Below are positions 48,023 to 60,346 of a DNA stretch of 64,000 nucleotides, piece by piece. This DNA is from Vanrija pseudolonga (taxonomy: Eukaryota; Basidiomycota; Tremellomycetes; Trichosporonales; Trichosporonaceae). Both the position numbers and the translations under genes were made by a program. Location: positions 2,914,001 to 2,978,000 of the forward strand of contig NC_085851.1 in the NCBI RefSeq assembly GCF_020906515.1, written 5' to 3'. The stretch's first letter is position 1, and every line of letters begins with the position of its first letter. Below the pieces are notes generated by a model. It was not told where the DNA came from. It did not search any database and was given only the letters and a program-made list of their open reading frames with translations.

Positions 48023-48420
48023 GATGGCTAGATGATTTCGATGGGTGCCGACTTGGGTAGGATGAAGGTGGGGAGGAAGTGGGACGTAGGTGGTGGTGGT
48101 GTTGGTGATGGGTAGATGGGTGGTGGTGCCGACGTAAGTACTCCAGGGCGGTGCGGTCGCTGCGCTGGCCGGCGGTGTCTGGGGTCGGTGCAATGACGCG
48201 GACACCCTCGCTGAGCGGAACCAAATTTCACTACCACCACCAACGAACCTGAAAGCTTGGGCCTTGGCACCCACTACTACCCTCCACCGCTCCAACTGAA
48301 GCAAGAGCAACTTTCAAGCGTACACGTCTAATCAAAGTCACATTAAAGCTTGGTAGTAGCAGCGTATAAAGCAATCCCACAGCGTGGGCGGAGATTCGTC
48401 TCCGGCAGCGGAGTGGGTGT
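48023..48420. other. Intergenic region between SVF1 and RVS167-like genes
   Basis: 398 bp between two minus-strand genes: 3' end of SVF1 and upstream region of the BAR-SH3 gene. Positions 48060-48140 hold GGTGG repeats on the plus strand, so the sense strand is CCACC-rich, as ahead of other genes in the window. Confidence 0.35.
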
Positions 48421-50003
48421 CTACTGTGAAATGAACGACGCCTCGCTGTACATCCATCCCTTGACCGCCACCTTCTTGTCTCCCGACAAGTCGACATTCA
48501 GCGTGGCCGGGTTGTGGTACTGAGGAGTTGTCAACCTGGGCAACCTCAACCGTCATCAAGAATACTCACCTGGAAGATGTAGGGCTTTGTTCCAGTGACA
48601 GCGGCCAGGCCCTTGCGGAGAACGTAAGGAATCTCCGCCAGCACATCGACCTTCTCAACCAAGCCGCCCGTGACGTCGTCGATGGTGACACTGGCTTCGA
48701 ACTTGCCGGCCTTGTCCGAGCGGTCTCCGGCCCAAACAAACGTGAGGCCAGTGGGAGCGAGGTAGCCAGTCTCCTGGTCCTTGACGGGGTTCAAGTGCTT
48801 GGCTTCCGCAACATCGCTGTTGGGAACTGGCCAGGCCGACGTAGCAGGACGGGTTTGACCAACAACACCAACACGCGACTCAGGGAGGCTTGACGCATAA
48901 ACCAGGCCAACCGAGACTGTGGCACGCTCAGAGTTCTTGCCTCCGGGTCCATAGTCATCCTGAGTTGTTAGCGGATGACCAGGCATCTGCGACTCACAGT
49001 CGTCTGGAACTCCATGAAGATGGCACGAACGCTGCCAATCTCCGAGTCCTCATAACCACCACCGGTCGTGAAGAAGGTAAAGTTCCAGCGCGCGGCAGTC
49101 TGTGGTTAGTTACCGCTCAAATGCGTAACACTTACCAAGTTGGGGCGCATACCACCCTGAATGGCATGGACGAACATGGCGTCACCCTTGGCATCGATGA
49201 TCTTGCCATCAACGACAATAGAGCCAGAGCTCACGGCGAAGGGGTGGAAACGGCTAACCATGATCAGCGGCGGCCGTATGCGTGTGTTGGCAACTTTTAG
49301 ACGTACTGCACAATGAAGCCGTCACGCTTCTCGACGCTACGGTCACGGCCATACGTGGAGTAGCCACCATTCTCACCGGCGCCGTACTTCGCGCCGGGGG
49401 CCGAGGCGGGCTTGGACCACTTGACGTTCAACTGGATCGCCTTGTCGAGATCAGCACTGATCTCGTAGATTTCTTCGGTGGCGGTGGTTCCAACGTGCTT
49501 GATCTCCTGTTCACCTGTTAGCGCGCGGCCAAACAACGGGTGGTTGACGCACGAAAGCGTCAGACTTGCTGCTCCTTCCATCCGTCTTGAAGTTGGAGAC
49601 GTTGACAGACTTCCAGGTCATCTTCTTCGTCTTGGGGTTGTAGAGCTTGAAGGTCATCTGAGTCGTGGCCGGGACAAGGAAGAGACTGGAGTTAGCCTCA
49701 AGCTGGGGCTCGCGATTCTTACCCAAGGAAGCTCCAGATGACCTGGATCATGAGGATACTGCCATCCTCCAAGACGGAGTAGTAGGTTTGGGTCTCAGTC
49801 TGGAAGCCCTTGTTGGAAATGCACTCCCACTAATGCGCCTGTCAGCCTCGCAACGTCCCAATGCTCAGCCGACTCACGGCAGTGTCCTGGTCGGTGAGGG
49901 CGCCATAGCCCGAGTTGTACGAAGTGACGGGGAAGAAGTTGGGGCCCTTGTCGTGATGGGATCCACCTCCGCTGGAGCCGTTAGACTTGGACGAAAACCT
50001 CAT
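48421..50003 (-). CDS. SVF1: Survival factor 1 (Svf1) family protein
   Basis: Svf1 has a double lipocalin-like fold and promotes survival under oxidative stress; in yeast it has been linked to ceramide transport. Exons 50003-49878, 49829-49723, 49685-49553, 49506-49307, 49253-49136, 49099-48998, 48959-48570 and 48519-48421 give 424 aa, close to family length. Family segments seen: ALTDQDTAWECISNKGFQTE near residue 35-55, TFKLYNPKTKKMTWKSVNVS, VHRFHPFAVSSGSIVVDGK, ARWNFTFFTTGGG, and the end YHNPATLNVDLSGDKKVAVK. The frame stays open upstream of the chosen start, so a longer N-terminus is possible. Confidence 0.88.
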
Positions 50004-50700
50004 GGCGGCGGCTCGAAGGGAAGGGGGGGAGATGCACTTACAACCAAGACATTGTGGATTATGCTGTTTATATACGTGGAATGGGGTAGGAATGAGGGTT
50101 GAGAGAGGGGATACGTGGTATTGCGAGCTAGTCGACAAGGAGGATGAGATAGATGGGTGTGTGTGAGAGTTGATGTATCAAAAGGTATACGAAACCCAAT
50201 GACTCTCCATGCCGAGAAGGAGCCGAGGGGGGGTGGGCCGGGTGGGGGGCGGAGGGAAGGTGGGAGGGGGGGCACTGGGTGCTCTGACGCACTTGCGGTG
50301 ATGTGAGGCAGAGCCGCAGGCAGGCAGCAGGTAGGGCAAGGGCACAGGGCGGTAAGTAAGGGGTCAAGCCAGCCAGCCAGCGCAGGCAGCGAGCAGCGGC
50401 ATTCTGCCCAGCCACAGACGACGCCGGAGCACGCCCACTGCACCGGGCACCACCCTCCACAACGAGCACCAATAGCGCAAAAGGGGAGCAATGACGCCAG
50501 CGCCGGCCTACCAAAGGTCACGTGATTACACCGCACAGGCCGACGTCGTCCCTACCTTAATCCTTAATTAGAGTCAAGCCAACAGCCACTAATGCTTCCA
50601 AAGAGCCGGTCCTATCCCGTTGCGCGTTGCGCCTCGACACCCACGCTGCTACGCACAAAGGACAACGTATACGGAATGCATTGTGCGTCTCAAACAGCCC
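50004..50700. promoter_or_regulatory. Upstream region of SVF1
   Basis: 697 bp between the end of the MMTAG2-like gene and the SVF1 start. Positions 50215-50285 are extremely G-rich on the plus strand (C-rich on the SVF1 sense strand). Three AGCC units lie at about 50369-50382. No gene recognised. Confidence 0.4.
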
Positions 50701-51763
50701 TCAATCATCTTCATCATGGATCCAGGAGCGGTCCGCTGTCGTGCTACTCGGGCCAGAGCCGGGCCCCTTCGAGCGCGGAGACCGATCCGGCCGATCAGCC
50801 CGGTGCTCCCTAGACTGACGAACAGGAGACCGCGACCTGGGACGCGAATGGTCACCAGCACGCCTTGGGCTCTCAGCTGGCCTTCCACCAACGTAATCCT
50901 TGCCCCTCTCCCGTGATCGCTCGTCATGTCGGCGATGCCGAGACTTCTCGTCGCGATCTTCTCGCCTCCGTTCATCGGATCTGCGGTCATCACGGCGAGG
51001 GGAGCGCTCCCTATCGTAGCCGCGGCGCCCGGAGTCATCTTCAATGTGCCGCGAGCGACGGTGGCCGTTGTCGTCTCCCCGACGAGACTTGTGGTCGGAA
51101 CGGTCCCTATGCGACCCTCGGTCATCGCGATGAGAGTGCTTCTCGTTCCGGCGCTGCTCCCGCTCAGCACGGACCTGAGCCCGCTGCTCTTTGCGCAGTC
51201 TGGAGGTGTTAAACACGCAGAGGGTGGGGTAAACTCACTCCTTCTCCCGCCTTCGCTCCTCCTTGTCTGCCCGGTCGTCGCGCTTCACTGGGATGTTGTT
51301 TGAGCCGGTCCCTTCGCCGTCACCGGACCGGTCGGCTGGGGCAAACCCAAGCGCAACCGCCAGGGCATCTTCCTCTTGCTCCTTGAGCTTCCGGATCTCT
51401 TCACGGCGGCGCTCTGCCTCGGCATCCGCGTCATTGTCGACATCGCGGGTGTACCAGTGGACGTCCTTGTTGTTCTGCCATCGGCCGACTGGAGCATTCA
51501 CTGTGTGACCGAGGTAGTTTTCTAGAGACATTATCAGCGCCTTGATCCAGCACAAAGAGACTCGTATACTTACCGCGGTGCTTATCATCCTTGACGTCAG
51601 ACCATCTGGGTTGGGCATTAGCAGTTGCTCCGTTCACTGTTGCGGCATCTGGCGTACCGGAAGAGGCCTTGTCCGCCTCGATTTCCTAATTGACGCATCA
51701 GTACTTGTGTCTACCTGGATGCAGTAGTGATGACTCACCTCCCCTCACAGGACCGTCGTACAT
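50701..51763 (-). CDS. MMTAG2-like (multiple myeloma tumor-associated protein 2) family protein
   Basis: Exons 51763-51739, 51685-51658, 51605-51574, 51521-51239 and 51199-50701 close at 288 aa. The N-terminus becomes MYDGPVRGGNRGGQGLF, then RWSDVKDDKHRENYLGHTV and NAPVGRWQNNKDVHWYTRD, which is the conserved family block (YxGPVRGG...W.DVK.DK.RE.YLG.S..APVGRWQ..KDL.WY). This signal only appears if a 52-nt intron at 51606-51657 is removed. Downstream lies a charged helix and then a long R/S/D/E-rich tail like those of splicing-associated proteins. A nuclear RNA-related role is guessed from composition; the family's function is not well known. Confidence 0.82.
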
Positions 51764-52458
51764 GGTACGAGTAAGTGTAGTTGAGTCGAGAGAAGAGATG
51801 AACAGGCGACTGAGGAGAGACTGCTGGACGAAATGGCAAACAAAAGTGGAGGCGAGTGGACTACTGGTGGTGGTGGCAAAACGGGATCAAAATGAGGAAA
51901 GGAGCCACACGAGCCGGTGTTAGGACGCGTCGCTAGGAGGAGGCGACGATGATGATGATGACGGCGGCTTGGCGGGAATCTGCACCTTGGGCAATGGCGT
52001 CAAGGCAATCGTGCCTGGCAAAAGGCATTAGGAAACCAAGCAACCGGTAAGCGGGGCAGAGCTTTCGACCGGCACATGGTCGTCGATATGGCCACAACAG
52101 ACAGAGTACAGAGTGAGCAGTGCCGCTGAAGTCTGACGGCGAGGCAGACGCGCAGGAGCAAGTGCACTGGCCAGCTCCTACCTAGCCACTTGCGATGCGC
52201 GCACGGCCAATGACCAGGACGAGTGTCCGCGCACCGTTTCGCATAAACACCCGCACACGCATCAGAGTCAAACTTGTGCTACCATTGGCGTGCAACTTTG
52301 GGCCCAGTCCAATATACATTCAGCGCTCTATGCTTTGGCTAGGAGATGACAGTAGTCTTGTCCATGCACAAATTGAGAGGGGAATGTGTTTCTCGAGCTT
52401 AAAACGGTGGCTGGAGTTGTCGGTGGTTTCTGCCTGGACTCGGCTGGGCTGGGCTAGC

Positions 52459-52492
<34 letters not shown>

Positions 52493-52493
52493 A

Positions 52494-52562
<69 letters not shown>

Positions 52563-52935
52563 GCTGTTTGGTCGAAACACAACTGCACCCGCCGCCCCTC
52601 GCCGCCGCCTGGTGCAGTTGCCGCCGCCGCCGCCCACCCAGCCGGCCACCACCCAACACACATGCACCCGTTCTCCCACCACCGACACTCACTAACGCAA
52701 TCCCAACTCGCGTTCCCCTCTCCCCCTCCCCTCCTCGTCTTTGGCCTCGTTCGTCATAGGCAACCCATCAATCAACCTCCTCTTCCCTCAACACCCCCCC
52801 GTCCTTCCATCCACACACAATCCCCTCTGCAAACTACGCTCTCCACTCCCACATCGCTACTTCCTTTGACCACAACCTTCTCTTCTTTCAACAAGCGCAT
52901 CTCCACCGTCAACCCAAACTCAACCTCCCTCCACT
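51764..52935. promoter_or_regulatory. Upstream region between MMTAG2-like gene and VAC8
   Basis: 1.17 kb with no gene. It contains the TGGC tetranucleotide tract (listed separately) and, at 52690-52850, a C/T-rich stretch on the VAC8 sense strand leading up to the start codon. Confidence 0.45.
52459..52562 (+). repeat. (TGGC)n microsatellite
   Basis: About 25 near-perfect TGGC units over roughly 100 bp, with one CTAG interruption near 52491. On the minus strand it yields a spurious QPAS-repeat reading frame. It sits about 375 bp ahead of the VAC8 start. Copy number is likely to vary between isolates. Confidence 0.95.
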
Positions 52936-55207
52936 ATGGGTGGTGTCTGCAGCACCTGCTGTGGCCAGCGCCGCAAAAACAACTATGAGCCCCTCCTTCT
53001 CGAGAACGAGCGCGAGGCCGTCGCCGACTTGCTCCAGTACCTCGAGAGTGAGTACGCGCTTCTAATCTCCTTGTCGTCCACATTCGCGCCCAGGCTGACA
53101 CTGACGCGCGCGTCTCGACCCAACAGACCGCAGCACGACAAACTTCTTCACTGGATCCCCTCTGGCGGCCCTGACTACTCTCTCGTTCTCGGACAATGTC
53201 GATCTCCAGCGCTCGGCGGCCCTGGCCTTTGCCGAGATCACAGAGAAGGAAGTTCGCGAAGTTGGGCGCGACACTCTGGACCCTATCCTTTACCTCTTGA
53301 CGAGCCACGACAGTGAGGTTCAGCGCGCCGCCAGCGCTGCCCTCGGCAACCTTGCAGTCAATGGTGCGTACAGCCTCCCTTGCTGCCTTGTGTGCTAACA
53401 CATCACAGCTGAGAACAAGCTTCTGATTGTCTCCCTTGGAGGCCTGGAGCCTCTCATTCGCCAAATGCTGAGCCCCAACGTCGAGGTTCAGTGCAACGCT
53501 GTGGGCTGCGTTACCAACCTCGCGACTCATGGTGAGCTCCAGAACGAATCCGAGTACTGATCTTGCAGATGAGAACAAGACTCAGATCGCCAAATCCGGC
53601 GCCCTTGTTCCTCTCACGCGCCTGGCGAAGTCGAAGGATATGCGCGTGCAGCGTAATGCGACGGGCGCGCTCCTCAACATGACGCACTCTGGTAAGTGAC
53701 GAGAACGTGCAGCATTGTGGTGCAACGAAAGCTAACGTAGCGCAGACGAAAACCGTCAGCAGCTGGTCAATGCTGGTGCCATCCCCGTCCTGGTCAGCTT
53801 ACTCAACTCCCCCGACACCGACGTCCAGTACTATTGCACCACCGCTCTCAGCAACATTGCAGTCGATGGTGAGCCCGCCTACGATCGCGTTACCAGAATC
53901 AGCCAGCTAACGGTCTAGGTGCCAACCGCAAAAAGCTGGCGGCCACGGAGCCCAAGCTTGTTCAGAGCCTTGTGGCGCTGATGGACAGCCAGAGCCTGAA
54001 GGTTCAGTGCCAGGCGGCCCTGGCTCTGAGGAACTTGGCCAGCGACGGTGGGTACCTCCTCCACTTCACGTTGGGACTCTTTACTTACAACTGTCAGAAA
54101 AGTACCAGGTTGAGATCGTGAAGGCTGATGGCCTCAAGCCTCTGCTTCGCCTTCTTCACTCCTCGTACCTGCCTCTCGTTCTGTCAGCAGCCGCATGTGT
54201 CCGCAACGTTTCCATTCACCCCGCAAACGAGTCTCCGATCATCGAAGCCGGATTCCTCCAGCCTCTCATCGGGCTGCTCTCCTTTGACGAGAACGAGGAG
54301 GTGCAGTGCCATGCCATCTCTACTCTCCGCAACCTTGCTGCCAGCAGCGAGAGCAACAAGGGCGCGATTGTCGAGGCCGGTGCTGTGGACCGCATCCAGG
54401 AGCTCGTCCTCCAGGTCCCATTGGCCGTCCAGAGCGAAATGACCGCCTGTGTCGCAGTACTGGCTCTGAGTGGTGAGCCCCTCCTTTTCGAACACTGTGC
54501 TGAAACCTTCCGCAGACAACCTCAAGCCACAGCTTTTGGAGATGGGCATCTGCGAGGTTTTGATCCCTCTCACCAACTCGCCCAGCGTTGAGGTTCAGGG
54601 CAACAGTGCCGCCGCTCTTGGCAACCTCTCGAGCAAGGGTACGTGCGGGCTCTAGCCACCCAGGCGGCGAGCACTGACATGAACAGCTGCCGAGGACTAT
54701 GCGCCGTTCAACGCTGTTTGGAACAAGCCGGACGGTGGTCTTCACGCCTACCTCGTTCGTTTCCTGAGCAGTTCCGACACCACATTCCAGCACATTGCTG
54801 TCTGGGTGAGTGTAAACTAGCTCCTGCGGTAACACATGACGCTGACAATGTCGCAGACCATCGTCCAATTGCTTGAGGCGAAGGACACTCAGCTCACCAA
54901 CAACATTCGCAACTCGACCATTCTGATCTCTTCAATCCGTCAGCTCGCCGAGTCTGCCCCATCACCGCACCAGACAAGGGAAGCAAAGGTTGGGTCGCAC
55001 CAGTCGGACGACGAATACGACGAGGACGGTATGCTCGAAGACGGTGAAGGCGAAATCTATGCTCTTGCCAAGCGCATCCTCGAACTCGTCGACAACGATG
55101 GCGAGAGGCATGACAACCCACAGAGTGGCGACGAGAGTGCGGAGGAGCAGTCGGAGGACCACGCAGCGCTGCGTGCCAGCGTCCACCAGGCCCTTCGTGG
55201 GCAGTAA
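52936..55207 (+). CDS. VAC8: Vacuolar armadillo-repeat protein Vac8
   Basis: Lipid-anchored vacuole membrane adaptor for inheritance, nucleus-vacuole junctions and Cvt/autophagy. Exons 52936-53047, 53127-53363, 53409-53531, 53569-53691, 53746-53868, 53919-54047, 54098-54472, 54516-54638, 54687-54805 and 54857-55207 join to 604 aa. The N-terminus MGGVCSTCC has Gly2 for myristoylation and Cys5, Cys8 and Cys9 for palmitoylation. About eleven armadillo repeats follow; typical lines are [17 protein letters not shown] and [17 protein letters not shown]. Five exons are 123 nt and one 129 nt, each about one repeat, and most splice at phase 1. An acidic ~90-residue tail ([17 protein letters not shown]) is longer than in budding yeast. 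Confidence 0.96.
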
Positions 55208-56226
55208 TTGTATGGCTCTGGAGATGTGGTGAGCGAAGAGGCACCTTGTTCACACCTGGAGTCTGACGGTCGAAGAAGGATGTCAGTCGCATGACTAGGG
55301 CGATCTTGTCGCCCTTGCCCCTAATGAGACCCCTGACATTGAATAGGTTTATGTTATCCTGTTTCTTTATCCAGTGCAGGTCGAGGGCAAATTCCGACCC
55401 GGACCTGGCAGGGCAAGTGACGATTGAACCATGACAGATGCCAGGGCCAGAGCCAGCGTCGGCCCGTGGCTGGGCCAGCGACTGTGGGGTCTGTTTTGAG
55501 CAAGAAGGCTACTGAGCTACTGACGCATTGACCGCTGGCGTTACTGGCGTCGATGTTTGCCGATGGCATCTGGCCCTGTACAGCTTGCATCTGGCGCGTC
55601 CTGGCCGCCTCGCGCCTCGGCTCGGTGGTCGGGTGGTGGTCGGGTGGTGGTGGTGGCACGACGCGGTGGCTCGTGCGCACGGCGGCCCTCGGCTCTGCGC
55701 TCGCTCAAAACACCGCAACTGCGCGCCCAAACCGTTTTCGTTTCATGTTTGGCGATGCGCTAGAAGGCAAAAAACACACCCACCTGTCACGCAGCGAGTG
55801 CGTCGATGACAGCACAAGAGTGGGCTAGTGGGCCGTCGGGGGATCGGGGGTGGTGCAGCCCAGCCCAGTCCAGTCGGCTCGTCCATGCCCCAGATTCCCC
55901 GCACTTCGGCGCACATGCCGCATCAACAATACATGGCACGCGCACTCACACTCGCGCACGCACGCACACACTCACTCTCATTGACGCACCCCCATCGCTC
56001 ATCGCACACCTCGCCACGCAGGCCTCCTTGCCCGCCATCATCGCCGCCGCCGCCGCCCTTTGCCCCTCGGCCCAGGCATCATCACGGCCCAAGACGTGAC
56101 CCTCCATCTCCCTCACCCACTCCATTGCCTATCTACAGTCCTTTCTTCCTTTCACTTCCCAACAAACCAAGGGCCTTGGTTGTAAGTACTGCTGATATTC
56201 GGCAACCTTGTAGTCAGTCAGTCCTC
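55208..56226. promoter_or_regulatory. Intergenic region between VAC8 and the serine-rich gene
   Basis: 1.0 kb without a recognised gene. Positions 55615-55650 have GGTGGTCGGGTGG repeats. From 55940 to 56160 the sense strand of the next gene is CAC/CTC-rich, consistent with its promoter and leader. Confidence 0.4.
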
Positions 56227-58289
56227 ATGCTCACATCCCTCCAGCCCCATTTCGAGATGAAGCTGTCCCTCACACGACAATCGACACCTCATACACCTCC
56301 TGCTGGCAAATTCTCTCGGGACGACCCAACCCCCGTGTTCGCAGGGACTGATCTCGAGGTAAGGTGCAGCCCAAACACAGTCCCGAGACACCTCTAACAG
56401 ACTTCCCAGCATGCCCTTTCAGCTGCCTTTGATCAGATGCTCTCCCAGCGACAGCGATATCCGTCCTCGGAGTGGCACTCGTCGTCGCAGCTATCGGCCG
56501 TCTCGCACACGCCTGTTCCCTTGAACTCGACACATCGCCAGAGCCGAACCATGCTTCCAGGGGCGATCGCAGCGAGCGCACGCCCGATCGCTCTGTATCA
56601 GCCCTCGCCATCGGCGCTGCGTGACATGTCGGCGCGTCATCGGCAACTGAAACACAGCTCAAGGATCCAACACTCCTCGTCGAGCACGCGACAATACATC
56701 GAGGCCAGTGGACGCCGCGCGGCGAGGAGACGAAAGACTCGCGGCGTCAAGACCGGCTTTGCTCCCTCATCCCCCTTCCCAACCATGACCCCGTCCACAG
56801 AGTCGTTCACGTCCGAAGGAAGCAAGTCCTGGGTCGAGGACGCGGCGGTGACAATGAAATACTTGCAGTCCCACCCGACGCCGTCCTCGTCTGGTGGTGG
56901 CCCGTCTCAGACCACAAGTGATACATCGTCCATCTATCCCGCCTCAACTCCACCGTCCTCGCCAACTTTCTCAAATTCAACCCCAAACAGTGCCAAAGTG
57001 GTGGATTCCACCAGCGAAACGCGTACAGAACAGGTGGTTGACTTCACCTTGTCGCCGACGCACGAGTCCACGCCCATCAGCCCCCGATCGCCAAGTCTGC
57101 CCGCCACCCACTCTGTTCGGCGTCACCCACCAAATGCTCAGCAGCGTAACGCTCGACGGTATCGCAAGTCGAAGATTCTTGCCAACAACAACTTTTACCT
57201 TCCGCCTCTCTTCGCGGACGAAGCACTTCAGAGTTCCACCCACCTCCCCTGTCATCACGCCGGGCCGAGTGGAGACTCTCGGGTCCTCGACTCTCACGAG
57301 ACTATCACATTCAAGGACTTCAAGTCTCACCGTGGCCACCCAATCCTTACCCTTTGCTCGTCCCCAAGAGCAGTTGAGCCCCTATCAGAGCAGCCCCCAC
57401 CGCTGCACCCGAAGGTCTCTCCCCTGGTCGCCGCCACAACAGCCCTCAAGTCGATATTTTTCGCCAAATCGAACCGCCACAAGCCGAAGGAAGCGATTAT
57501 CAGGGAACAACAGCATGTCATGCCGGCAGAAGATGTTTGGAGAGCGAATGTGCTCACACAAGCTGTGACTCAGTTGGTGGCACAACCTGATCAGCGCGTT
57601 CCACATAACCGCCCTCTCCTCACCCCACGGGCGAGCAAGCAAACGCTCAGGACAGCAAACCATGTCTCCACGGAAACTCTTACTACAAGCAAGGGATCAG
57701 TCGGCCAGGCGATTGCGTTCCCAAGACCCTCAAGTGATATGTCGTCGTCGTCGGCATCCGACGACTTCGGGGACCAAGACGAGAGGTGAGACAATGGCAC
57801 TGCCCGAGGTGATCGCTTACTCCCCACAGCTGCGCACACAGCGAGGGATCGAACCAGAATGAACCAGACGGTCAAGGGGCACCTCGCTCGGTCGCCAATG
57901 TCACCCCTCCTCCACCCATTGACGTTATCGCCAGTCTCGACCACTTCAACGACGACTCTTTCGACCGGTCCTCCTGCAGCTCATCAAACAACATGTTCGA
58001 ACACTCTACAGTTGACTCACAGTCTTCTGCTACTCGCTCCGAAGACTCTGACACGCTGTCGTCACTTTGGCGTGCGCTTGCGGACCCCACCCACCCACCA
58101 CCAGGCCCAGTTTCTGGCAAGACGATCCTCGAGGAGCTCGTGTTTAGGGACGACAATGGAACTGTGGACGGAAACAACGATCGCAGCCTCTCAAGGGTCA
58201 TGGACTGGCGCACAAAGGTCCAGGTTCAAGGAGTCAATGGCCAACCGCGTGATTCTGTCGTTTCGCGTGACTCTGTCGTTTCTCAATGA
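56227..58289 (+). CDS. Unrecognised serine-rich, mostly disordered protein
   Basis: Not assigned to a family. Exons 56227-56358, 56410-57785 and 57830-58289 close at 655 aa; an in-frame ATG at 56257 is an alternative start. Composition is dominated by S, T, P and R with few hydrophobic clusters, so it is probably disordered. Possible short linear elements include a basic patch (GRRAARRRKTRGVK, near residue 135), many SP/TP sites, and ALKSIFFAKSNRHKPKE. The C-terminal half-structured segment (SLWRALADPTHPPPGPV, KTILEELVFRDDNG) is the best query for a homology search. An ORF of this size, spliced cleanly with consensus sites, argues for a real gene, perhaps a regulator under kinase control. Confidence 0.65.
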
Positions 58290-58454
58290 CGCGCAAGGCT
58301 CAGCACCAATACATACCATTGACGCCCAACAACTGTGCCAGCGTGGGCCACACCCATACCATCCACATCACGACGCCACGGCGTCGCGCATTCCTGTTTT
58401 ACATAGTGATCTGTACGAAGATGTTAAGCACGATGCTACGGTATGTCCCGGTTA

Positions 58455-60346
58455 TCACGACATCAAAAACTCGTTCACCCTCTTCAACGCAGCCCGCGGA
58501 GGGTTGCCTTCTGGCCAGAGGGCTACCAAGGAGTGCAGCCGAGCAGCAATCACGCCCTTGTCCACATCTGGATCGTCGACCGCGTCATGACCGAGCTTGG
58601 GGAAGCTACACGTCAACGCCACCAACAGGGGAAGAAGAGACTTCTGCGACGCCTGAAGGTCAGGCTTTGAGAGGTGAAGCGAAGATGGCCAGGTGGAAGG
58701 CTCTGACTTTTGCTGCTCGCCGATGGTACTGAACTGCACGGCAGTGTCCAGCTCGCTCTGTTGTCCGGGGCTGATCAACAGAGCCGCCTTGTCCCCGAGT
58801 GCTGGAAACTTGCTTTGTAGGTGCTCCACGAGCTGCCCCAATGCCTTGCCATACTCCTTGGGGTGGGTTCGTGCAGACGGCAAGGAGAAGACGATGACGG
58901 GGCCATCCGAGGTTGCTTCGCAGGCATGGACATATGAGGTGGAGCTTGAGGGCTTCGCAATATCCACAACCCGGACTGTCACTCTCTGCGTTACCGAGGA
59001 GAGGACAGACGACTGAGGCGATCGGATAGTTGGTCCGAGGTCCACCAACAGTGTGGGAGAAACAACCGTGGCCTCCGTCCACAATGTCTCGAGAGACGAT
59101 GTTGTCGACTCCGAGTCCGCCAGATGGACTTTCTCCAGAGCAGCCGTGATGCCGGTCCCCTCCTCGACCAAATCGTCTACCAGCCCGGGCAGCTCGTCCC
59201 TGGGCGTGGAGAGGAGGTCCGCCTTGTGTTCATGATACAGTGCAGGTTTGAGGCCCTGGTGAAGGTCAGATTGCTGCTTGCACGATGCACCCACCCTGCC
59301 CCATAGCTCGTCGTCGTCGCCTGCGCCGGGGACGTAGTCGAAAGCGACAGTTCGCGCAAACCAGCCATCACCGAGCCGAGTGGCAGTGGGGATTGGATCT
59401 CCGCGGCCATCCTCCCCGTTGACCCATCGCGAGGCCGACACACATATAATTGGTGTGAAGGCTGGGTTGGCGTCAATCACAGGAGGGCGAGACGTTGCGG
59501 GATGGATGAAGAATGGGCGGAGGGGCTTCTTGAGCTCCGGGAGAGGAAGCACGGAGGTCTACAGTATCAGTCACTGTCCATGACATGCAGCTCACTTCAA
59601 GCGATTCTGCCCAGACGTCCAACCGTGGCTCGATCTGAGCCTTCTCCGAGGGCGACACGATCTGCGCGGGCAGATACAGAGTTGTGTCCCATTCTGCGTC
59701 GGCGGCAGCGTCTCCACCCCGAGCTCGACGACGCTGAACTGCACGGTTGACAACTGAACACCATATAGGAACGGTTTTTGACAGCCCATCTGGCATTCTC
59801 TGCAGTGTGTGAGCACGGTGCGCCAGCTTGCAGGGCACGCACCTTTCCCCGACGGGTGGAGTCGACGAGCAGGAAACTGAACGGTCAGAAAGGTGTCATC
59901 GCATGGGAACTGAACGTACCCTCCCTTCTCCTCTGCATAGCTTGCAAGAGACAAGTTCGACCGCCGCAGGTTGAAGTCCCAGTTCTGAACAGGTTAGCCA
60001 GGCTCGTGTTAACAGTTGGTGAGCCTCACCAGAGTGTGGCCATCTGTGGACTTGAAGTAGGCATAGGCTTTGGAGCTGGTCTGCCACAGTCAGTCACAGT
60101 ACGCGTCTCATTAACCCACAGAGGGATCACAGTACCAAGTGCCGCACCGCTGGTTCGCTGAAGCGAGGTGTTAGCTTGACCTTCCTTCATCTTGAATCTC
60201 GACAAACCGATGACTTCGAATCGATTGCTGAACCACTCCTGGGCCACCTTTTGCACAAACCGCTCGTCCGCGGCGATGGAATGAAGCCTGTTGAACAGGT
60301 CATGCTGGGCCGCGTGCTTCTTGATTGCCTTTGCGGCGTCGTTCAT
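58455..60346 (-). CDS. RIT1: Initiator tRNA phosphoribosyltransferase Rit1
   Basis: Adds 2'-O-ribosyl phosphate to A64 of initiator tRNA-Met, keeping it out of elongation. Exons 60346-60208, 60157-60120, 60080-60030, 59984-59920, 59876-59843, 59799-59596, 59558-59295 and 59255-58455 give 531 aa. Family motifs appear only after splicing: VIANQRCGTWYCDPS, AYFKSTDGHTLNWDF, FLLVDSTRRGKRMPDGLSKT, VPIWCSVVN, FDYVPGAGDDDELWG, and the end ALWPEGNPPRAALKRVNEFL. Two introns (60207-60158 and 59294-59256) lie in otherwise open sequence and are supported by these motifs plus GT-branch-AG signals. It shares a 199-bp divergent promoter with POP1. Confidence 0.92.

Noticed and set aside
52399-52692. Minus-strand frame with a QPAS repeat protein
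   Set aside because: It is a translation of the TGGC microsatellite; all frames of such a repeat stay open.
56227-57789. Repeat-rich serine frame considered as a cell-wall or adhesin gene
   Set aside because: No signal peptide, no tandem repeats of fixed length and no GPI-type tail, so that reading was dropped.
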